Notes: generated by a model from the sequence alone, not told the origin. Shown: positions 34,576 to 45,065, numbered from the stretch's first letter. The stretch: 64,000 bases of DNA from Bacteroidaceae bacterium (GCA_017650105.1 JAGCFO010000036.1:50840-114839); one strand, 5' to 3'. Program-made: numbers and translations.

Positions 34576-35979
34576 TTACTCATTCTCATCGTCCATCAGA
34601 TGGTGGAACTGTCCTTTCAAACGCTCGAATAAGCCTTTTTTCTTCGGCTTTTCCTGCTTCTGCTTTTCCTGCTCTGCTTTCTTGCGCGCTTCCTCTTCCA
34701 GCTGTATGCGACGTTTCTCCTCCTCTGCTTTCTTGTCACGCTCTATCTGGGCATCTTCTCCGTCGTCGGTAAACAGGCTGCCCGTACTCATCTGTTCCTG
34801 CTGCTTGAAGTCTATTTCCACAGGCTTGCTTTCGAATATTGTCACACAGTCGTCGTCGCCTGCTTCCAAAAGCGTCGCCAGCACAAGTTGCTTGGGTGCC
34901 ATAGGCTTTTCGCTTGCTGTCCACTCCACTGAGTCGAGTCTGTACTTCGCAATCCTGAATTTTGGGAAATGAGGTTGCTGTTTCAGGTAGGCCTCCACGC
35001 CCGGCATCTCCATTCCGCCCCCCGTGAAGACTATGCCCGAGCTGAGCTTGTCGTCGGAGAAGTCTGAAAGTTTCACCTGATTCAGAACGTTTGCAATAAT
35101 CTCCTGGAATCGGGCACGAATCACCTGTCCCAGCTGTGCCTTCGGGAATGTGTTGTTGCTTTCAGATACGTACACCGGCTCGTCGGAGTTTCCTGAAGTG
35201 AGCCCGATGGTTCTTTTTATCTGCTCAGCCTCAGACATACTAATGCCCAATGTTGCTAAATCGGATGTGATGAGTCCCGAGCCAAGAGGGATGACTGACA
35301 GGAAGCGAAGACATCCTCCTTTATATATTGCTACCGTAGTTGTTCCCGCGCCCATATCAACTAAGACGCATCCGAGACCTCTGTCGGTTTCGGAGAGTAT
35401 GCGCTCTGCCAACAGCAACGGTGTCACCTTATCGTCGGCAATATCCGTTTTTGCCCCTTCAAAACTGCTTCGCAGGTTGTCCATAATCTTAAATCGCGCC
35501 TCCAGATTGAGGTATTCGCCCACAATGTTACGACAGTTGCAACCTACAGGGTCTGTTGTCACCATGCTGTCAACCAGATATTCCTGCGGAATTACTCTGA
35601 TGATGAACTTATCAGGGCTTTGCGGATTCTGACATTCCTCTGCCATCTCGTCAACAAGTTCTGCCGTGATGCGCGTTTCCTCTTCAAACGAACGTTTGAC
35701 GGTACGATGCGTGGAATGGAAGGTGCTTCCCCCTATTCCCACGTAAACCTGGCTGATGGATGAATTGTTAAGCTGCCCTTCCAGACGGTTGATGATGTTC
35801 GTAAGGCACTGTGCCGTCTTGTCAATGTTTCGCACGATGCCGTTCTTGATAAATTCCCCTGACTCCTCTGCAGCGTATGCTACCACTTCCAGCTTGCCGT
35901 CGGAATGCTTGTAGCCTGCTGCTCCGCTAATTTCGGAAGAGCCTATCTCGATGATTACTGTCATTTTCTTCTCTGTCAT
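34576..35979 (-). CDS. ftsA: Cell division protein FtsA
   Basis: Actin-like ATPase that tethers FtsZ to the membrane. It has 467 residues. IIEIGSSEISGAAGYK is the phosphate-1 loop, CVLVDMGAGTTTVAIYKGG the phosphate-2 loop, and VFTGGGMEMPGVEAYLKQQ the adenosine motif. A Lys/Glu-rich coiled-coil-like stretch (about 410-450) precedes the C-terminal amphipathic helix GLFERLKGQFHHLMDD. Confidence 0.96.
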   Translation of the reverse strand: MTEKKMTVIIEIGSSEISGAAGYKHSDGKLEVVAYAAEESGEFIKNGIVRNIDKTAQCLTNIINRLEGQLNNSSISQVYVGIGGSTFHSTHRTVKRSFEEETRITAELVDEMAEECQNPQSPDKFIIRVIPQEYLVDSMVTTDPVGCNCRNIVGEYLNLEARFKIMDNLRSSFEGAKTDIADDKVTPLLLAERILSETDRGLGCVLVDMGAGTTTVAIYKGGCLRFLSVIPLGSGLITSDLATLGISMSEAEQIKRTIGLTSGNSDEPVYVSESNNTFPKAQLGQVIRARFQEIIANVLNQVKLSDFSDDKLSSGIVFTGGGMEMPGVEAYLKQQPHFPKFRIAKYRLDSVEWTASEKPMAPKQLVLATLLEAGDDDCVTIFESKPVEIDFKQQEQMSTGSLFTDDGEDAQIERDKKAEEEKRRIQLEEEARKKAEQEKQKQEKPKKKGLFERLKGQFHHLMDDENE

Positions 35980-36000
35980 AATTGCATCTGTATTGTTTGT

Positions 36001-36735
36001 TTATTTGATTCCGATAACCTGATTGCCGTAGCGGATATCAAGTATCCGGTACTTGTCCCATCCAATCTGCGAAAGGCCCTCCTTGTAGAATGTGAGGAGT
36101 TTGCTGAATTTATACTTAAGGTTTTCAACCTTGCCCAAGCGTATAATCTGGTCTCCCACGCGAGGAATCAGCTCCACTTCACCGTTTGCGGTAACGTTGA
36201 TTTGTTCTATCTGCGCGTTCCAGAAGGCATCCTTCCGCAGGAAACTGGCTAAGGTAAACAGGTCCTTTGTGGCAAACTCCTTATTAATATAGCCTGTCGC
36301 AACGGGCAGATAGAGAGGTTTGGGCACGCGCTCAAGGAGGACTCCTTCCTCGTCAATGTAAAAACTTTTTCCCTTGTTGTCGATGATGTGCATGATGGGT
36401 GTGCGGCATGTGATGTCGAGACCTACCTTCGTGCCCACAGTCTTGAAACACTCGCATCGCAACACAAGGGAGAGCCCGCGAAGACTATCCTCTATTGCCA
36501 GGCAGGAAACCTCGTCCATCGGTTTCCCGATAGGATTCAGCTTGAACCGTTTAAGCAAGTCGAGCACATCTGCCTCGTTTTCGAACTGCGAATCTCCTTT
36601 GTTTCCAGTCAGCACAATACCGTCGCACACCTCTCCCTTGGGGCGAGGGCTGAATGAAGTGAATGCTACTCCCACATACGCGGCAAGCAGCAACATCACC
36701 ACAACTGCGAGTATTTTTTTTAATCTGCTCTTCAT
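36001..36735 (-). CDS. ftsQ: Cell division protein FtsQ
   Basis: Bitopic division protein bridging early and late divisome parts. It has 244 residues with a short basic cytoplasmic start, one membrane segment (about 7-27) and a periplasmic POTRA-like region. The sequence is poorly conserved as usual in Bacteroidetes; identification rests on topology and on the murC-ftsQ-ftsA position. It overlaps murC by 4 nt. Confidence 0.88.
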   Translation of the reverse strand: MKSRLKKILAVVVMLLLAAYVGVAFTSFSPRPKGEVCDGIVLTGNKGDSQFENEADVLDLLKRFKLNPIGKPMDEVSCLAIEDSLRGLSLVLRCECFKTVGTKVGLDITCRTPIMHIIDNKGKSFYIDEEGVLLERVPKPLYLPVATGYINKEFATKDLFTLASFLRKDAFWNAQIEQINVTANGEVELIPRVGDQIIRLGKVENLKYKFSKLLTFYKEGLSQIGWDKYRILDIRYGNQVIGIK

Positions 36736-38111
36736 TCGTTTAGCATTGCTGTTATCTGTGGAACAAAGTCTTCGATGTCTCCTGCTCCTAGCGAGATGAG
36801 CACATCGAGCTTGTCTTTCTTCTCGCGCAAAAGAGGCATTATCTGTTCTTTGCTAATCATCTGTTTCTCCACGCCGTTGCGAAGTAAGTCATAGATAAGC
36901 TTTGTCGTTACGCCGGGAATGGGTTGCTCCCGTGCAGGATAGATGTCTACCAGCAGCACTTCGTCCATCAGCGAGAGGCTCTCGGCAAAGTCGGGGTAGA
37001 AGTCCCTTGTGCGCGAGTAGAGATGGGGCTGAAATAGAGCCGTGATATGTCTGTCGGGATAGAGTTCCCTTATCGAAAGGGCACTCTGGCGTATCTCGGC
37101 GGGATGATGTGCATAGTCGCTGAGGAAGACATGCTTCTCGTTTTTCACCTTGAAGTCGAATCGGCGCTCCACTCCTCGGAATGACGCCATTCCTCTTCGA
37201 AGCTCCTCATCTGTCACTCCACACAGCTGCGCGAGAGCCATAGCTGCTATGCCGTTGTCGATATTGATGCTGACAGGCACTCCCAGCTGGATATCGCTAA
37301 TTTTGCCTGACGGAGAGACAAAGTCGAAGAAAATCTCGCCTCCCCCAATCCGCACGTTTTCAGCGTGGAAGTCTCCCTTCTCGCGCGAATAGGTGTACAC
37401 TTTTACTCCCTCCTGCACGGCAGGATGAATCTGAAGCCCTTCGTGCACGATAAGTGTCCCTCCCGGGCGGACAAGGGAAGTGAATTTCTCGAAGCTTTCC
37501 CAGTAGGCTTCGGGAGTCCCATAAATGTCGAGATGATCCGGATCTGTCGCTGTCACGACAGCCATATAGGGCGAAAGCCAATGAAAAGACCTATCGTACT
37601 CATCAGCCTCAATCACAACGTAGTCGCTCTTGTCGGTAAGGAGCAGATTGGAATGATAGTTCTGCGAGATGCCACCCAGAAAGGCAGCCGTACCCACATG
37701 TGACTGCTGCAGGAGATGGGCTGTCATAGTGCTGGTAGTGGTTTTCCCGTGTGTGCCCGATACGCATAGCCCCCTACGGCTGCGAGTGATAGTTCCCAGC
37801 ACTTGGGCGCGCTTCTGTATGTCGAATCCGTTTTCGCGAAACCAAGTCCACTCCGAATGCTCGTACGGAACGGCTGGAGTGTAGACGACAAGTGTCTCAG
37901 AGGTGTTGCGGCAAGCCTCGGGGATGAGCGAAACATCATCGGTATAATGGATGGAGGCACCCTCCTCGATGAGTTTCTGCGTCAAGTCGGAAGGAGTACG
38001 GTCGTATCCAGCCACAACCTTCCCCAGCGAGAGGAAGTAGCGGATGAGAGCACTCATTCCTATCCCTCCCGCACCGATAAAGTAAACCGACTTAATCTCT
38101 TCTATGTTCAT
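36732..38111 (-). CDS. murC: UDP-N-acetylmuramate-L-alanine ligase
   Basis: Adds L-Ala to UDP-MurNAc, the first amino acid of the wall stem peptide. It has 459 residues. The N-terminal Rossmann motif is YFIGAGGIGMSALIRYF, the ATP loop SGTHGKTTTSTM (about 118-129), and the central motif VIEADEYDRSF. It would also act on UDP-MurNAc made by the recycling locus at 7-10 kb. Confidence 0.96.
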   Translation of the reverse strand: MNIEEIKSVYFIGAGGIGMSALIRYFLSLGKVVAGYDRTPSDLTQKLIEEGASIHYTDDVSLIPEACRNTSETLVVYTPAVPYEHSEWTWFRENGFDIQKRAQVLGTITRSRRGLCVSGTHGKTTTSTMTAHLLQQSHVGTAAFLGGISQNYHSNLLLTDKSDYVVIEADEYDRSFHWLSPYMAVVTATDPDHLDIYGTPEAYWESFEKFTSLVRPGGTLIVHEGLQIHPAVQEGVKVYTYSREKGDFHAENVRIGGGEIFFDFVSPSGKISDIQLGVPVSINIDNGIAAMALAQLCGVTDEELRRGMASFRGVERRFDFKVKNEKHVFLSDYAHHPAEIRQSALSIRELYPDRHITALFQPHLYSRTRDFYPDFAESLSLMDEVLLVDIYPAREQPIPGVTTKLIYDLLRNGVEKQMISKEQIMPLLREKKDKLDVLISLGAGDIEDFVPQITAMLNE

Positions 38112-38169
38112 CTTCGCCTATCTTTTTCGATTGTTTCTGCTTTTCTTCTCAATGGGAAAATATGTATTA

Positions 38170-38240
38170 CCCAAAAAATTTTTTTCTTTCTACATCTCGC
38201 GCGTTTCTTTCTACATATCGCGAGATTCCTTCTTCATATT
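38170..38240. repeat. Polar intergenic repeat overlapping the murG 3' end
   Basis: In the sense of murG: ATGAAGAAGGAA, core TCTCGCGATATG, TAGAAAGAAA, core CGCGCGAGATG, TAGAAAGAAA and an A-tract/T-tract. The first copy lies inside the murG frame and encodes MKKESRDM plus the stop. Confidence 0.8.
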
Positions 38241-39344
38241 CCGATGTTCCTCTGCCAGACGGAACACTTCGTCGGCAATGATGGAAGCTGAGTCGGGCAG
38301 AGCCATCGTGAGGATATTCTTACGCAGTTCTGCCAGCTTTTCCTCATCGTGAACCAGCTCAAATGCAGTAGCTACCAGCTTCTCCTGCGCGTCTTTGTCG
38401 CTCACATACACGCCGGCACCCTTGTTGACAAGCGCCATCGCATTTTTTGTCTGATGATCCTCTGCCACATTGGGCGAGGGAACAAGGATGACAGCCTTGC
38501 CGAGAAGGCAGAACTCCGAGATGGAGCCTGCTCCTGCGCGACTGATAATCAGGTCGGCAGCCGTGTAGGCATCATCCATATTGCCGATGAAATCGGTAAT
38601 AAAGAGGTTTTTGGGGATGTCTCCCACGCGTTTCCTCATCTCCTCGAAATAGTACTTGCCCGTCTGCCAGATAAACTGCACTTCTCCTTGTCGAATCTCG
38701 TCGAGATGCGCAAGAATGGCTTCGTTGATGGAACGAGCTCCCAAGCTTCCTCCCACAATCTGCACGATGGGTTTCTGAGGATCGAAGCCATAGAGGGCTG
38801 CTGCTTTCTCGTGCGTCGTGGAATGTTCGAGAAGGCTCTGTCGAACGGGATTGCCCGTAAGCTTAATCTTCTCTGCAGGGAAGAAACGCTCGAGGCCTTC
38901 GTAGGCAACGCAAATAACTGAGGCGCTCTTGGCAAGCAGTTTGTTGGTAACTCCGGCATAGGAGTTTTGTTCCTGAAGCAACGTGGGGATGCCCTGTGCC
39001 GCAGCCATCTTCAGCGTAGGTCCGCTGGCGTAGCCTCCCACTCCAACAGCTACGTCGGGTTTAAACGAGCGCACAATCTTCTTTGCCATCCTTTGGCTCT
39101 TTGCCAAGCGCCAAAGCACAACGATGTTCTTCAGAAGGTGCTTACGGTCGAATCCGCTCACAGGAAGGCCCTTGATTGGATAGCCTGCGGCAGGCACGCG
39201 CTGCATCTCCATACGGTTTTCGGCACCCACAAACAAGATTTCCGTGTCGGGGCGCTTCTCCTTCAAGGCATTAGCAATAGAGAGAGCCGGGAAAATGTGC
39301 CCTCCGGTGCCTCCTCCGCTGATAATTACTCTCATTGGTTCCAT
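38211..39344 (-). CDS. murG: UDP-GlcNAc transferase MurG (lipid II synthesis)
   Basis: Transfers GlcNAc to lipid I at the inner face of the membrane. It has 377 residues in a two-domain GT-B fold. ISGGGTGGHIFPALSIA is the first G loop, GVGGYASGPTLKMAA the membrane-association region, and GGSLGARSINEAIL plus SRAGAGSISEFCLLGK the donor site. The last eight residues MKKESRDM are encoded by a copy of the intergenic repeat, so the tail differs from the family. Confidence 0.95.
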   Translation of the reverse strand: MEPMRVIISGGGTGGHIFPALSIANALKEKRPDTEILFVGAENRMEMQRVPAAGYPIKGLPVSGFDRKHLLKNIVVLWRLAKSQRMAKKIVRSFKPDVAVGVGGYASGPTLKMAAAQGIPTLLQEQNSYAGVTNKLLAKSASVICVAYEGLERFFPAEKIKLTGNPVRQSLLEHSTTHEKAAALYGFDPQKPIVQIVGGSLGARSINEAILAHLDEIRQGEVQFIWQTGKYYFEEMRKRVGDIPKNLFITDFIGNMDDAYTAADLIISRAGAGSISEFCLLGKAVILVPSPNVAEDHQTKNAMALVNKGAGVYVSDKDAQEKLVATAFELVHDEEKLAELRKNILTMALPDSASIIADEVFRLAEEHRNMKKESRDM

Positions 39345-39371
39345 TGTCGCTATATTTTTTTGTTTGTATTT

Positions 39372-40754
39372 TTACGAATTTTCGGCTTCCTCCTCTGCCC
39401 CCTCGTTCACAAAGTAGATGTTGGGGCGTTTGTCGGAAGTGTGTGTCGTAGAGGCATACGATTGGTAATATCCATTTGAAGTCTCCTCCGCATCGTGTGT
39501 CTCCTCTGCCTGTGGGATTTGATACGTGATGGAGGCGCTTGGGTTGGAGTAGTTTATTGCTTCCGAAACGGCCTCATTCTCAGCGCGCTCAATGCTGTAG
39601 CTGACATTCAGCATGATGCCTATATACATGCAGCTGATGAGAATGCTCGAGCCTCCTCGGCTGATAAGGGGCAGCGTCTGCCCAGTAACGGGAAACAGTC
39701 CTACGGCTATGAGCATGTTTATCATTGCCTGCGTGACAAGCATCAAGGCACATCCCATCACGAGCATTGCCGAGAATCGTGTCTTGCACTTTCGCGCTAT
39801 CTTCCCAGCCCTAATCAAAAGCGAAACATAGAGCATCAGCACGAATATGCCTCCAATGAGGCCCGTTTCCTCGATGATGATTGAATAGATGAAATCGGAG
39901 TAGGCCTGCGAGAGGAAATCGCGCTGTATCGAATTGCCAGGCCCGCAGCCTACGATTCCGCTTGAGGAAACGGCTATCAAGGCGTGAGAAATCTGACGGT
40001 TTTCGTCTGTGATGCGGTAGTTCTGAGGGTCGTCGATGGTGACTACGGCACGCTTGATGCGCTGCTGGGCTGTGGGGAAACGATTCAGCACGCCTCCCTT
40101 TTCTGCCAAGCTCCTCATCGTATGCTCAGGAGTCAGAATGAAGAATGTCAGAGAAACTCCCAACAGCAACAAAGCGACTAACGCAATTCGTCCTACAATG
40201 CGCTTTGAAACCCCTCCGATAATCGTCATCACAAAGACAACGAGTAACAGGATGACTGCCGTAGAGATATTCTCGCCTATGATTAGAAGCGCTACAAACC
40301 CCGCAAGAATCATGATGAACCAGAAAATCTTGCGGTGCGAAGCAAAGTCTTCCTGCAAGCGAGACAAAAGAAACGCTGTGATGATAACCATCGACAGCTT
40401 GGCAAGCTCCGAAGGCTGGAAGGTAAAGCCGAAGATAGGAATCCATCGTGCTCCGCCGTTTATCGCACTTCCGAACAAAGCGAGATAGGCGAGCAGAACC
40501 ATACTCAGAGCCAGCATGAGCCAGGAGACTACCTTCCACCATTTATATGGAATCCTGTGCACCACAAGCACAATGATTGCTCCCATAATGAGATGAATGC
40601 AATGCGAAGAGATAGGCGTCCAGAAACTCTGCCTGTATGCCAACTGGCTTGTGGCGCTGAATACCTCTATCACCGAAATGAAGCAGAGGAACATGAAAAT
40701 GAACCATATTCCCTTGTCTCCTCGAAAGATTTTACCGAAAAAGTCTCCTTTCAT
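39372..40754 (-). CDS. ftsW: SEDS peptidoglycan glycosyltransferase FtsW
   Basis: Polymerises lipid II at the septum with its partner FtsI. It has 460 residues and about ten membrane segments. Family features are GGARWIPIFGFTFQPSELAK and the late signature LPLISRGGSSILISCM. The cytoplasmic C-terminal tail of about 65 residues is polar and low in complexity. Confidence 0.94.
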   Translation of the reverse strand: MKGDFFGKIFRGDKGIWFIFMFLCFISVIEVFSATSQLAYRQSFWTPISSHCIHLIMGAIIVLVVHRIPYKWWKVVSWLMLALSMVLLAYLALFGSAINGGARWIPIFGFTFQPSELAKLSMVIITAFLLSRLQEDFASHRKIFWFIMILAGFVALLIIGENISTAVILLLVVFVMTIIGGVSKRIVGRIALVALLLLGVSLTFFILTPEHTMRSLAEKGGVLNRFPTAQQRIKRAVVTIDDPQNYRITDENRQISHALIAVSSSGIVGCGPGNSIQRDFLSQAYSDFIYSIIIEETGLIGGIFVLMLYVSLLIRAGKIARKCKTRFSAMLVMGCALMLVTQAMINMLIAVGLFPVTGQTLPLISRGGSSILISCMYIGIMLNVSYSIERAENEAVSEAINYSNPSASITYQIPQAEETHDAEETSNGYYQSYASTTHTSDKRPNIYFVNEGAEEEAENS

Positions 40755-40848
40755 CGTGCTGACATTTATCGTTGATTGACGTACTCCTTATTATATTATA
40801 ACAACCCAGATTCGTAATTATCTTTGGTATATCTTCACACTCCTAAAT

Positions 40849-42189
40849 CTAAAGCTCACGAACACAAGCCTTGAATTGCTCTCCCCTATCCTCGTAGCTC
40901 TTAAACAAGTCGAAACTTGCGCAACACGGGCTCAGCAGCACCGTCTGGCCTGGTTTTGCCATACTGAATGCTGCATTTACGGCATCTTTCATGCTCTGCA
41001 CGTCTGCTACAGGAAGTCCGAATCCGTCGAAATAGCTGTGCAGCTTCTCGTTGTGAAGTCCCATGTAGACAAGTCCCACGCATTTCTCCTTTACGAGAGG
41101 GGCAATCTCGTCGTAATCGTTCCCTTTGTCTTTTCCCCCAAGGATTAGCACCGTCTTCGTCTTCATGCTCTGAAGCGCATACCAGCAACTGTTGACGTTT
41201 GTTGCCTTCGAATCGTTGATGAACTCAACGCCGCGCACGCGACACACTTTCTCCAAACGATGCTCAACGCCTTTGAACGTAGCCAGAGCTTCCCTAATCA
41301 CCTCGTTCTTTATCCCCGAGATGCTGGCAGAGATACCTGCTGCCATAGAGTTGTAGAGATTGTGCTTTCCCGTAAGAGCTAAGGCTTCTTGCTCCATATT
41401 GAAAGCATAGGGCTCGGCAAAATAGATGGTTCCGTTTTCTGCATAGGCTGCCATCCCCGCTTTCTTCAATTCGGAGAAAGGATAGAGCTTGCCGTGAATT
41501 CCGTATTTGCCCAGTTCCCTGCGGATAATAGGATCGTCGTTCCAGAACACAAACGCGTCATCGTCTGTCTGATTCTGCAGAATTCGGAATTTGGCATCCA
41601 CATACTTCTGCATGTCGTAGTCGTATCTGTCAAGATGATCGGGCGTAATGTTCAGCAGCACGGCAATGTTGGCGCGGAAGTCATACATGTTATCCAGCTG
41701 GAAGCTGCTGAGCTCTATCACGTAGTAGTCGTAGTTCTCCGTAGCTACCTGAAAAGCAAGGCTGCGTCCGATGTTCCCGGCAAGCCCCACATTAAAGCCG
41801 GCAAGCTTGAAGATGTGATAGATAAGCGACGTTGTAGTCGTCTTCCCGTTGGAACCTGTGATACATATCATCTTTGCCTGAGTGTATCTTCCCGCAAGCT
41901 CAATCTCGGAGATAACGGGAATCTGCTTCTCTCTCAGCTTCTTTATGATAGGCGCATCGTTTGGGATGCCCGGGCTCTTTACGACTTCATCGGCATTCAG
42001 TATCAGCGACTCGGTATGATGCCCTTCTTCCCACGCAATGCCGTAACTCTCCAGTTGCTGCTTGTAGGTTTCCTTAATAGCCGACATGTCGCTCACAAAC
42101 ACATCGAACCCTTTGACCTTAGCCAAAACGGCAGCACCAGCTCCGCTCTCGCCAGCTCCTAAAACAACAATTCTTTTCATCTTCATCAT
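40849..42189 (-). CDS. murD: UDP-MurNAc-L-alanine:D-glutamate ligase
   Basis: Adds D-Glu to UDP-MurNAc-L-Ala. It has 446 residues with an N-terminal IVVLGAGESGAGAAVLAK loop, the ATP loop CITGSNGKTTTTSLIYH (about 109-125), and the C-terminal motif LSPCCASFDLFKSYEDRGE. Three ATGs lie at the start (42189, 42186, 42180); I list the first. mraY ends 3 nt upstream. Confidence 0.96.
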   Translation of the reverse strand: MMKMKRIVVLGAGESGAGAAVLAKVKGFDVFVSDMSAIKETYKQQLESYGIAWEEGHHTESLILNADEVVKSPGIPNDAPIIKKLREKQIPVISEIELAGRYTQAKMICITGSNGKTTTTSLIYHIFKLAGFNVGLAGNIGRSLAFQVATENYDYYVIELSSFQLDNMYDFRANIAVLLNITPDHLDRYDYDMQKYVDAKFRILQNQTDDDAFVFWNDDPIIRRELGKYGIHGKLYPFSELKKAGMAAYAENGTIYFAEPYAFNMEQEALALTGKHNLYNSMAAGISASISGIKNEVIREALATFKGVEHRLEKVCRVRGVEFINDSKATNVNSCWYALQSMKTKTVLILGGKDKGNDYDEIAPLVKEKCVGLVYMGLHNEKLHSYFDGFGLPVADVQSMKDAVNAAFSMAKPGQTVLLSPCCASFDLFKSYEDRGEQFKACVREL

Positions 42190-42192
42190 CGA

Positions 42193-43473
42193 TTATCTTA
42201 TCTTTAACGTCAATATAGCAATAGCAGCCAAAACGATAGACACAATCCAGAAACGAACCGTAATCTTCGCTTCGTGTTGCAGTTGCTCAGGTTTCTTATG
42301 CAAAACGGTGCACCCGGGATCAATCGACTCCACTTGTGCCAGAGAAGTACGGTAATGATCGTGCAAAGGAGCACGTTTGTAGTAACGGCGATGCACGCCC
42401 TTACGCTTACCGCTTTTATAATAGTAGCGCTGAATGATTACCGACACGCTTTCCATCAGGAACACTCCGCAAAGGATGGGTACCAGCAGCTCCTTGCGAA
42501 TAATGATAGCACTCACGGCTATGATTCCTCCTATCGTGAGGCTGCCCGTATCGCCCATGAAAATCTGGGCTGGGAAGGAATTGTACCAAAGGAAACCTAT
42601 CAGAGCACCCACGAAGGCACACATATAGATTACCATCTCTTCCGAGCCGGGAATAAACATTATGTTGAGGTATCCTGCCAAAGAGACGTGGCTCGAGACG
42701 TAAGCCAGAATGCCTATCGCCACACCGATGATAGCAGAGTTTCCTGCTGCCATTCCGTCCATTCCGTCATTCAGATTTGCGCCGTTCGAAACTGCCGTTA
42801 CCACAAATATCGTCATCAGCACGAAAAGCACCCAACCGCCATACTGCTTGTACTTTCCCAGCCAACTGAAAGCATCGGCATAGTCGAGGTTGTTGTTCTT
42901 GAGGAAAGGAATGGTTGTCTTGGTGGATTTGGAAGGCTTGCTTTTGTGGACGACGATTGTCGTGTTGTCAACCGTGTGCCCCATTTCAACATTTTCGCGA
43001 ATCATCACATCGTCGCTCAGGAATAACGTCAAACCTACTATCAAGCCAAGACCTACCTGACCGATAATCTTGAACTTCCCGTGAAGCCCCTCCTTATCGT
43101 GCTTGAACACCTTGATGTAGTCGTCGGCAAAGCCCAGAATGCCGAGCCACACGGTAGCAAGCAGCATAAGCACCATGTAGACATTGTCTAAGCGCCCCAG
43201 GAGCAGGCAAGGCACCAGTATGGCGACGATGATGATGACGCCTCCCATCGTGGGCACTCCCACCTTGTTCACTCCGAAAGGATCGAGTTTCGCATCGCGC
43301 TGCGTCTCCGACACGTTTTTGCGCTTGAGCAGCTGAATGAAAAACTTACCGAACAGAGCCGAAACGAGCAGCGACAATATGACCGTGAACACGGCTCGCA
43401 CCGAAATGTAGCCGAATACCCTTGCGCCGGGGAAATTGAGTGAAACGAGATAATCGAATAAATAGTTCAGCAT
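42193..43473 (-). CDS. mraY: Phospho-MurNAc-pentapeptide translocase
   Basis: Makes lipid I from UDP-MurNAc-pentapeptide and undecaprenyl phosphate. It has 426 residues and about ten membrane segments. VPTMGGVIII, DDYIKV and NGANLNDGMDGMAAG are catalytic or family motifs. A polar insert of about 60 residues (IRENVEMGHTVDNTTIVVHK in part) makes it longer than E. coli MraY, a feature I believe is usual for the phylum. Confidence 0.96.
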   Translation of the reverse strand: MLNYLFDYLVSLNFPGARVFGYISVRAVFTVILSLLVSALFGKFFIQLLKRKNVSETQRDAKLDPFGVNKVGVPTMGGVIIIVAILVPCLLLGRLDNVYMVLMLLATVWLGILGFADDYIKVFKHDKEGLHGKFKIIGQVGLGLIVGLTLFLSDDVMIRENVEMGHTVDNTTIVVHKSKPSKSTKTTIPFLKNNNLDYADAFSWLGKYKQYGGWVLFVLMTIFVVTAVSNGANLNDGMDGMAAGNSAIIGVAIGILAYVSSHVSLAGYLNIMFIPGSEEMVIYMCAFVGALIGFLWYNSFPAQIFMGDTGSLTIGGIIAVSAIIIRKELLVPILCGVFLMESVSVIIQRYYYKSGKRKGVHRRYYKRAPLHDHYRTSLAQVESIDPGCTVLHKKPEQLQHEAKITVRFWIVSIVLAAIAILTLKIR

Positions 43474-43497
43474 CTTCCTTTCGTCTTTACTTGTTGA

Positions 43498-43580
43498 TTT
43501 TTTCTTTCTTCAAAAAAGTTTTTTCCTTCTCCAAAAAAATTTTTCCCTTCTTCATATCGCGAGATTCTTTCTTCATATCG
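43498..43580. repeat. Polar intergenic repeat 3' of murE
   Basis: In the sense of murE: ATATGAAGAAAGAA, core TCTCGCGATATG, AAGAAGGGAAAAA, T-run, GGAGAAGGAAAAAA, T-run, GAAGAAAGAAAAA. It begins 3 nt after the stop at 43583 and fills the gap to mraY. Confidence 0.85.
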
Positions 43581-43582
43581 AA

Positions 43583-45043
43583 TCAGCCTTTCGTCAGTCC
43601 GAATTCTTCGCGCAGCACCTCTCTGTCGTCGAAATGATGCTTCACGCCTTTCACCTCCTGATAGTCTTCGTGCCCCTTTCCTGCAACGAGGATTACGTCT
43701 CCCGGCTGGGCAATGAGGCAGGCAGTCCGTATAGCTTCACGTCGGTCGACTATTGTCAGCACCTTGCGCATCTGCTCGGCATCGAGCCCTGCCAGCATGT
43801 CGTTGATAATGTCCTGCGGCTCCTCGAAACGGGGGTTGTCGCTCGTGATGATGACGCGCGTGCTGCCGTTCACAGCCTCCTTAGCCATAAGAGGGCGCTT
43901 TCCCTTGTCGCGGTTACCTCCCGCTCCTACTACCGTAATGACGTTTGCCTTCCCTTCCACCACTTCATTGATGGCTTTCAGCACATTGTTGATGGCATCG
44001 GGTGTGTGAGCATAATCGACAATAGCCGAGAAGCCCTTGGGAGAGCGAATTGTCTCGAAACGTCCCGATACAGGACGCAGAGCGCTCAGAACCGTGAGGA
44101 CCTCCATAGGCTCTCTGCCCAAGGCGCAGGCTGCACCGTAAACCGCCAGAAGGTTGCTTGCATTGAATTTGCCTACGAACTGGGCAAACATTTCCACTTG
44201 ATTTATCTCTAACAGCATCCCTGCGAAGTCGTGCTCAAGGATTCGTCCCTTGAAGTCGCTCATTCGCTGCAGCGAGTAGGTATAGACGTGCGCTTTGGTG
44301 TTTTGAGCCATCACGAGCCCGTTCTTGTCATCCAGGTTGGTAATCATGAAGGCACTCGAGGGGAGCGCATCGAAAAAGGCTTTCTTTGCTTTCAGATAAT
44401 TCTCTACCGTCTTGTGATAATCCATATGATCGCGCGTAAGATTGGTAAAGATTCCTCCGGCAAACTTCAATCCGCTGATTCGCTTCTGCGCAATAGCATG
44501 AGAACTGCATTCCATGAAAGCATACTTGCAGCCTGCATCAGCCATACGCCCGAGAAGATTGTTCAGCGTTACGGCATCGGGAGTGGTATGATCCGTAGGG
44601 ACAGCCTCGTCGTCGATATAGTTGCAGACGGTGGAAACAAGTCCTACCTTGTAGCCAAAGGCGCGAAACATCTTGTACAGCAGAGTAGCAATAGTGGTTT
44701 TTCCGTTGGTGCCTGTTACGCCAACCAACGAAAGACGCTGCGTGGGATGATGATTGAAAGCTGTAGCGATGAATCCTACTGCCTCTTCACAATCTTCTAC
44801 TCGCACATACGTCACATCCTCTTTCTTTTCTTCAGGCAGCGTGCTGCAGACAATCGTCGTCGCTCCTTTTTCTATAGCCATAGGGATAAAAGTGTGCCCG
44901 TCGACCTGCGTTCCAGGGATTGCCACAAACAAACTGTCGGGCGTCACCTTACGCGAGTCGATCAACACATCGCTCACTTCCCTCTCGGCAGAGCCAATCA
45001 GCTCTTTTACCTTGACTTCTTTTAATATCTCGGATAGTTTCAT
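43583..45043 (-). CDS. murE: UDP-MurNAc-tripeptide synthetase (meso-DAP type)
   Basis: Adds the third stem-peptide residue. It has 486 residues. The ATP loop is [18 protein letters not shown] (about 108-125), and [13 protein letters not shown] carries the DNPR motif that marks meso-diaminopimelate specificity. So the wall should be of the DAP type. It is 22 nt downstream of ftsI. Confidence 0.96.
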   Translation of the reverse strand: MKLSEILKEVKVKELIGSAEREVSDVLIDSRKVTPDSLFVAIPGTQVDGHTFIPMAIEKGATTIVCSTLPEEKKEDVTYVRVEDCEEAVGFIATAFNHHPTQRLSLVGVTGTNGKTTIATLLYKMFRAFGYKVGLVSTVCNYIDDEAVPTDHTTPDAVTLNNLLGRMADAGCKYAFMECSSHAIAQKRISGLKFAGGIFTNLTRDHMDYHKTVENYLKAKKAFFDALPSSAFMITNLDDKNGLVMAQNTKAHVYTYSLQRMSDFKGRILEHDFAGMLLEINQVEMFAQFVGKFNASNLLAVYGAACALGREPMEVLTVLSALRPVSGRFETIRSPKGFSAIVDYAHTPDAINNVLKAINEVVEGKANVITVVGAGGNRDKGKRPLMAKEAVNGSTRVIITSDNPRFEEPQDIINDMLAGLDAEQMRKVLTIVDRREAIRTACLIAQPGDVILVAGKGHEDYQEVKGVKHHFDDREVLREEFGLTKG

Positions 45044-45065
45044 CTCCGTATATTTTGGTTTCTTC

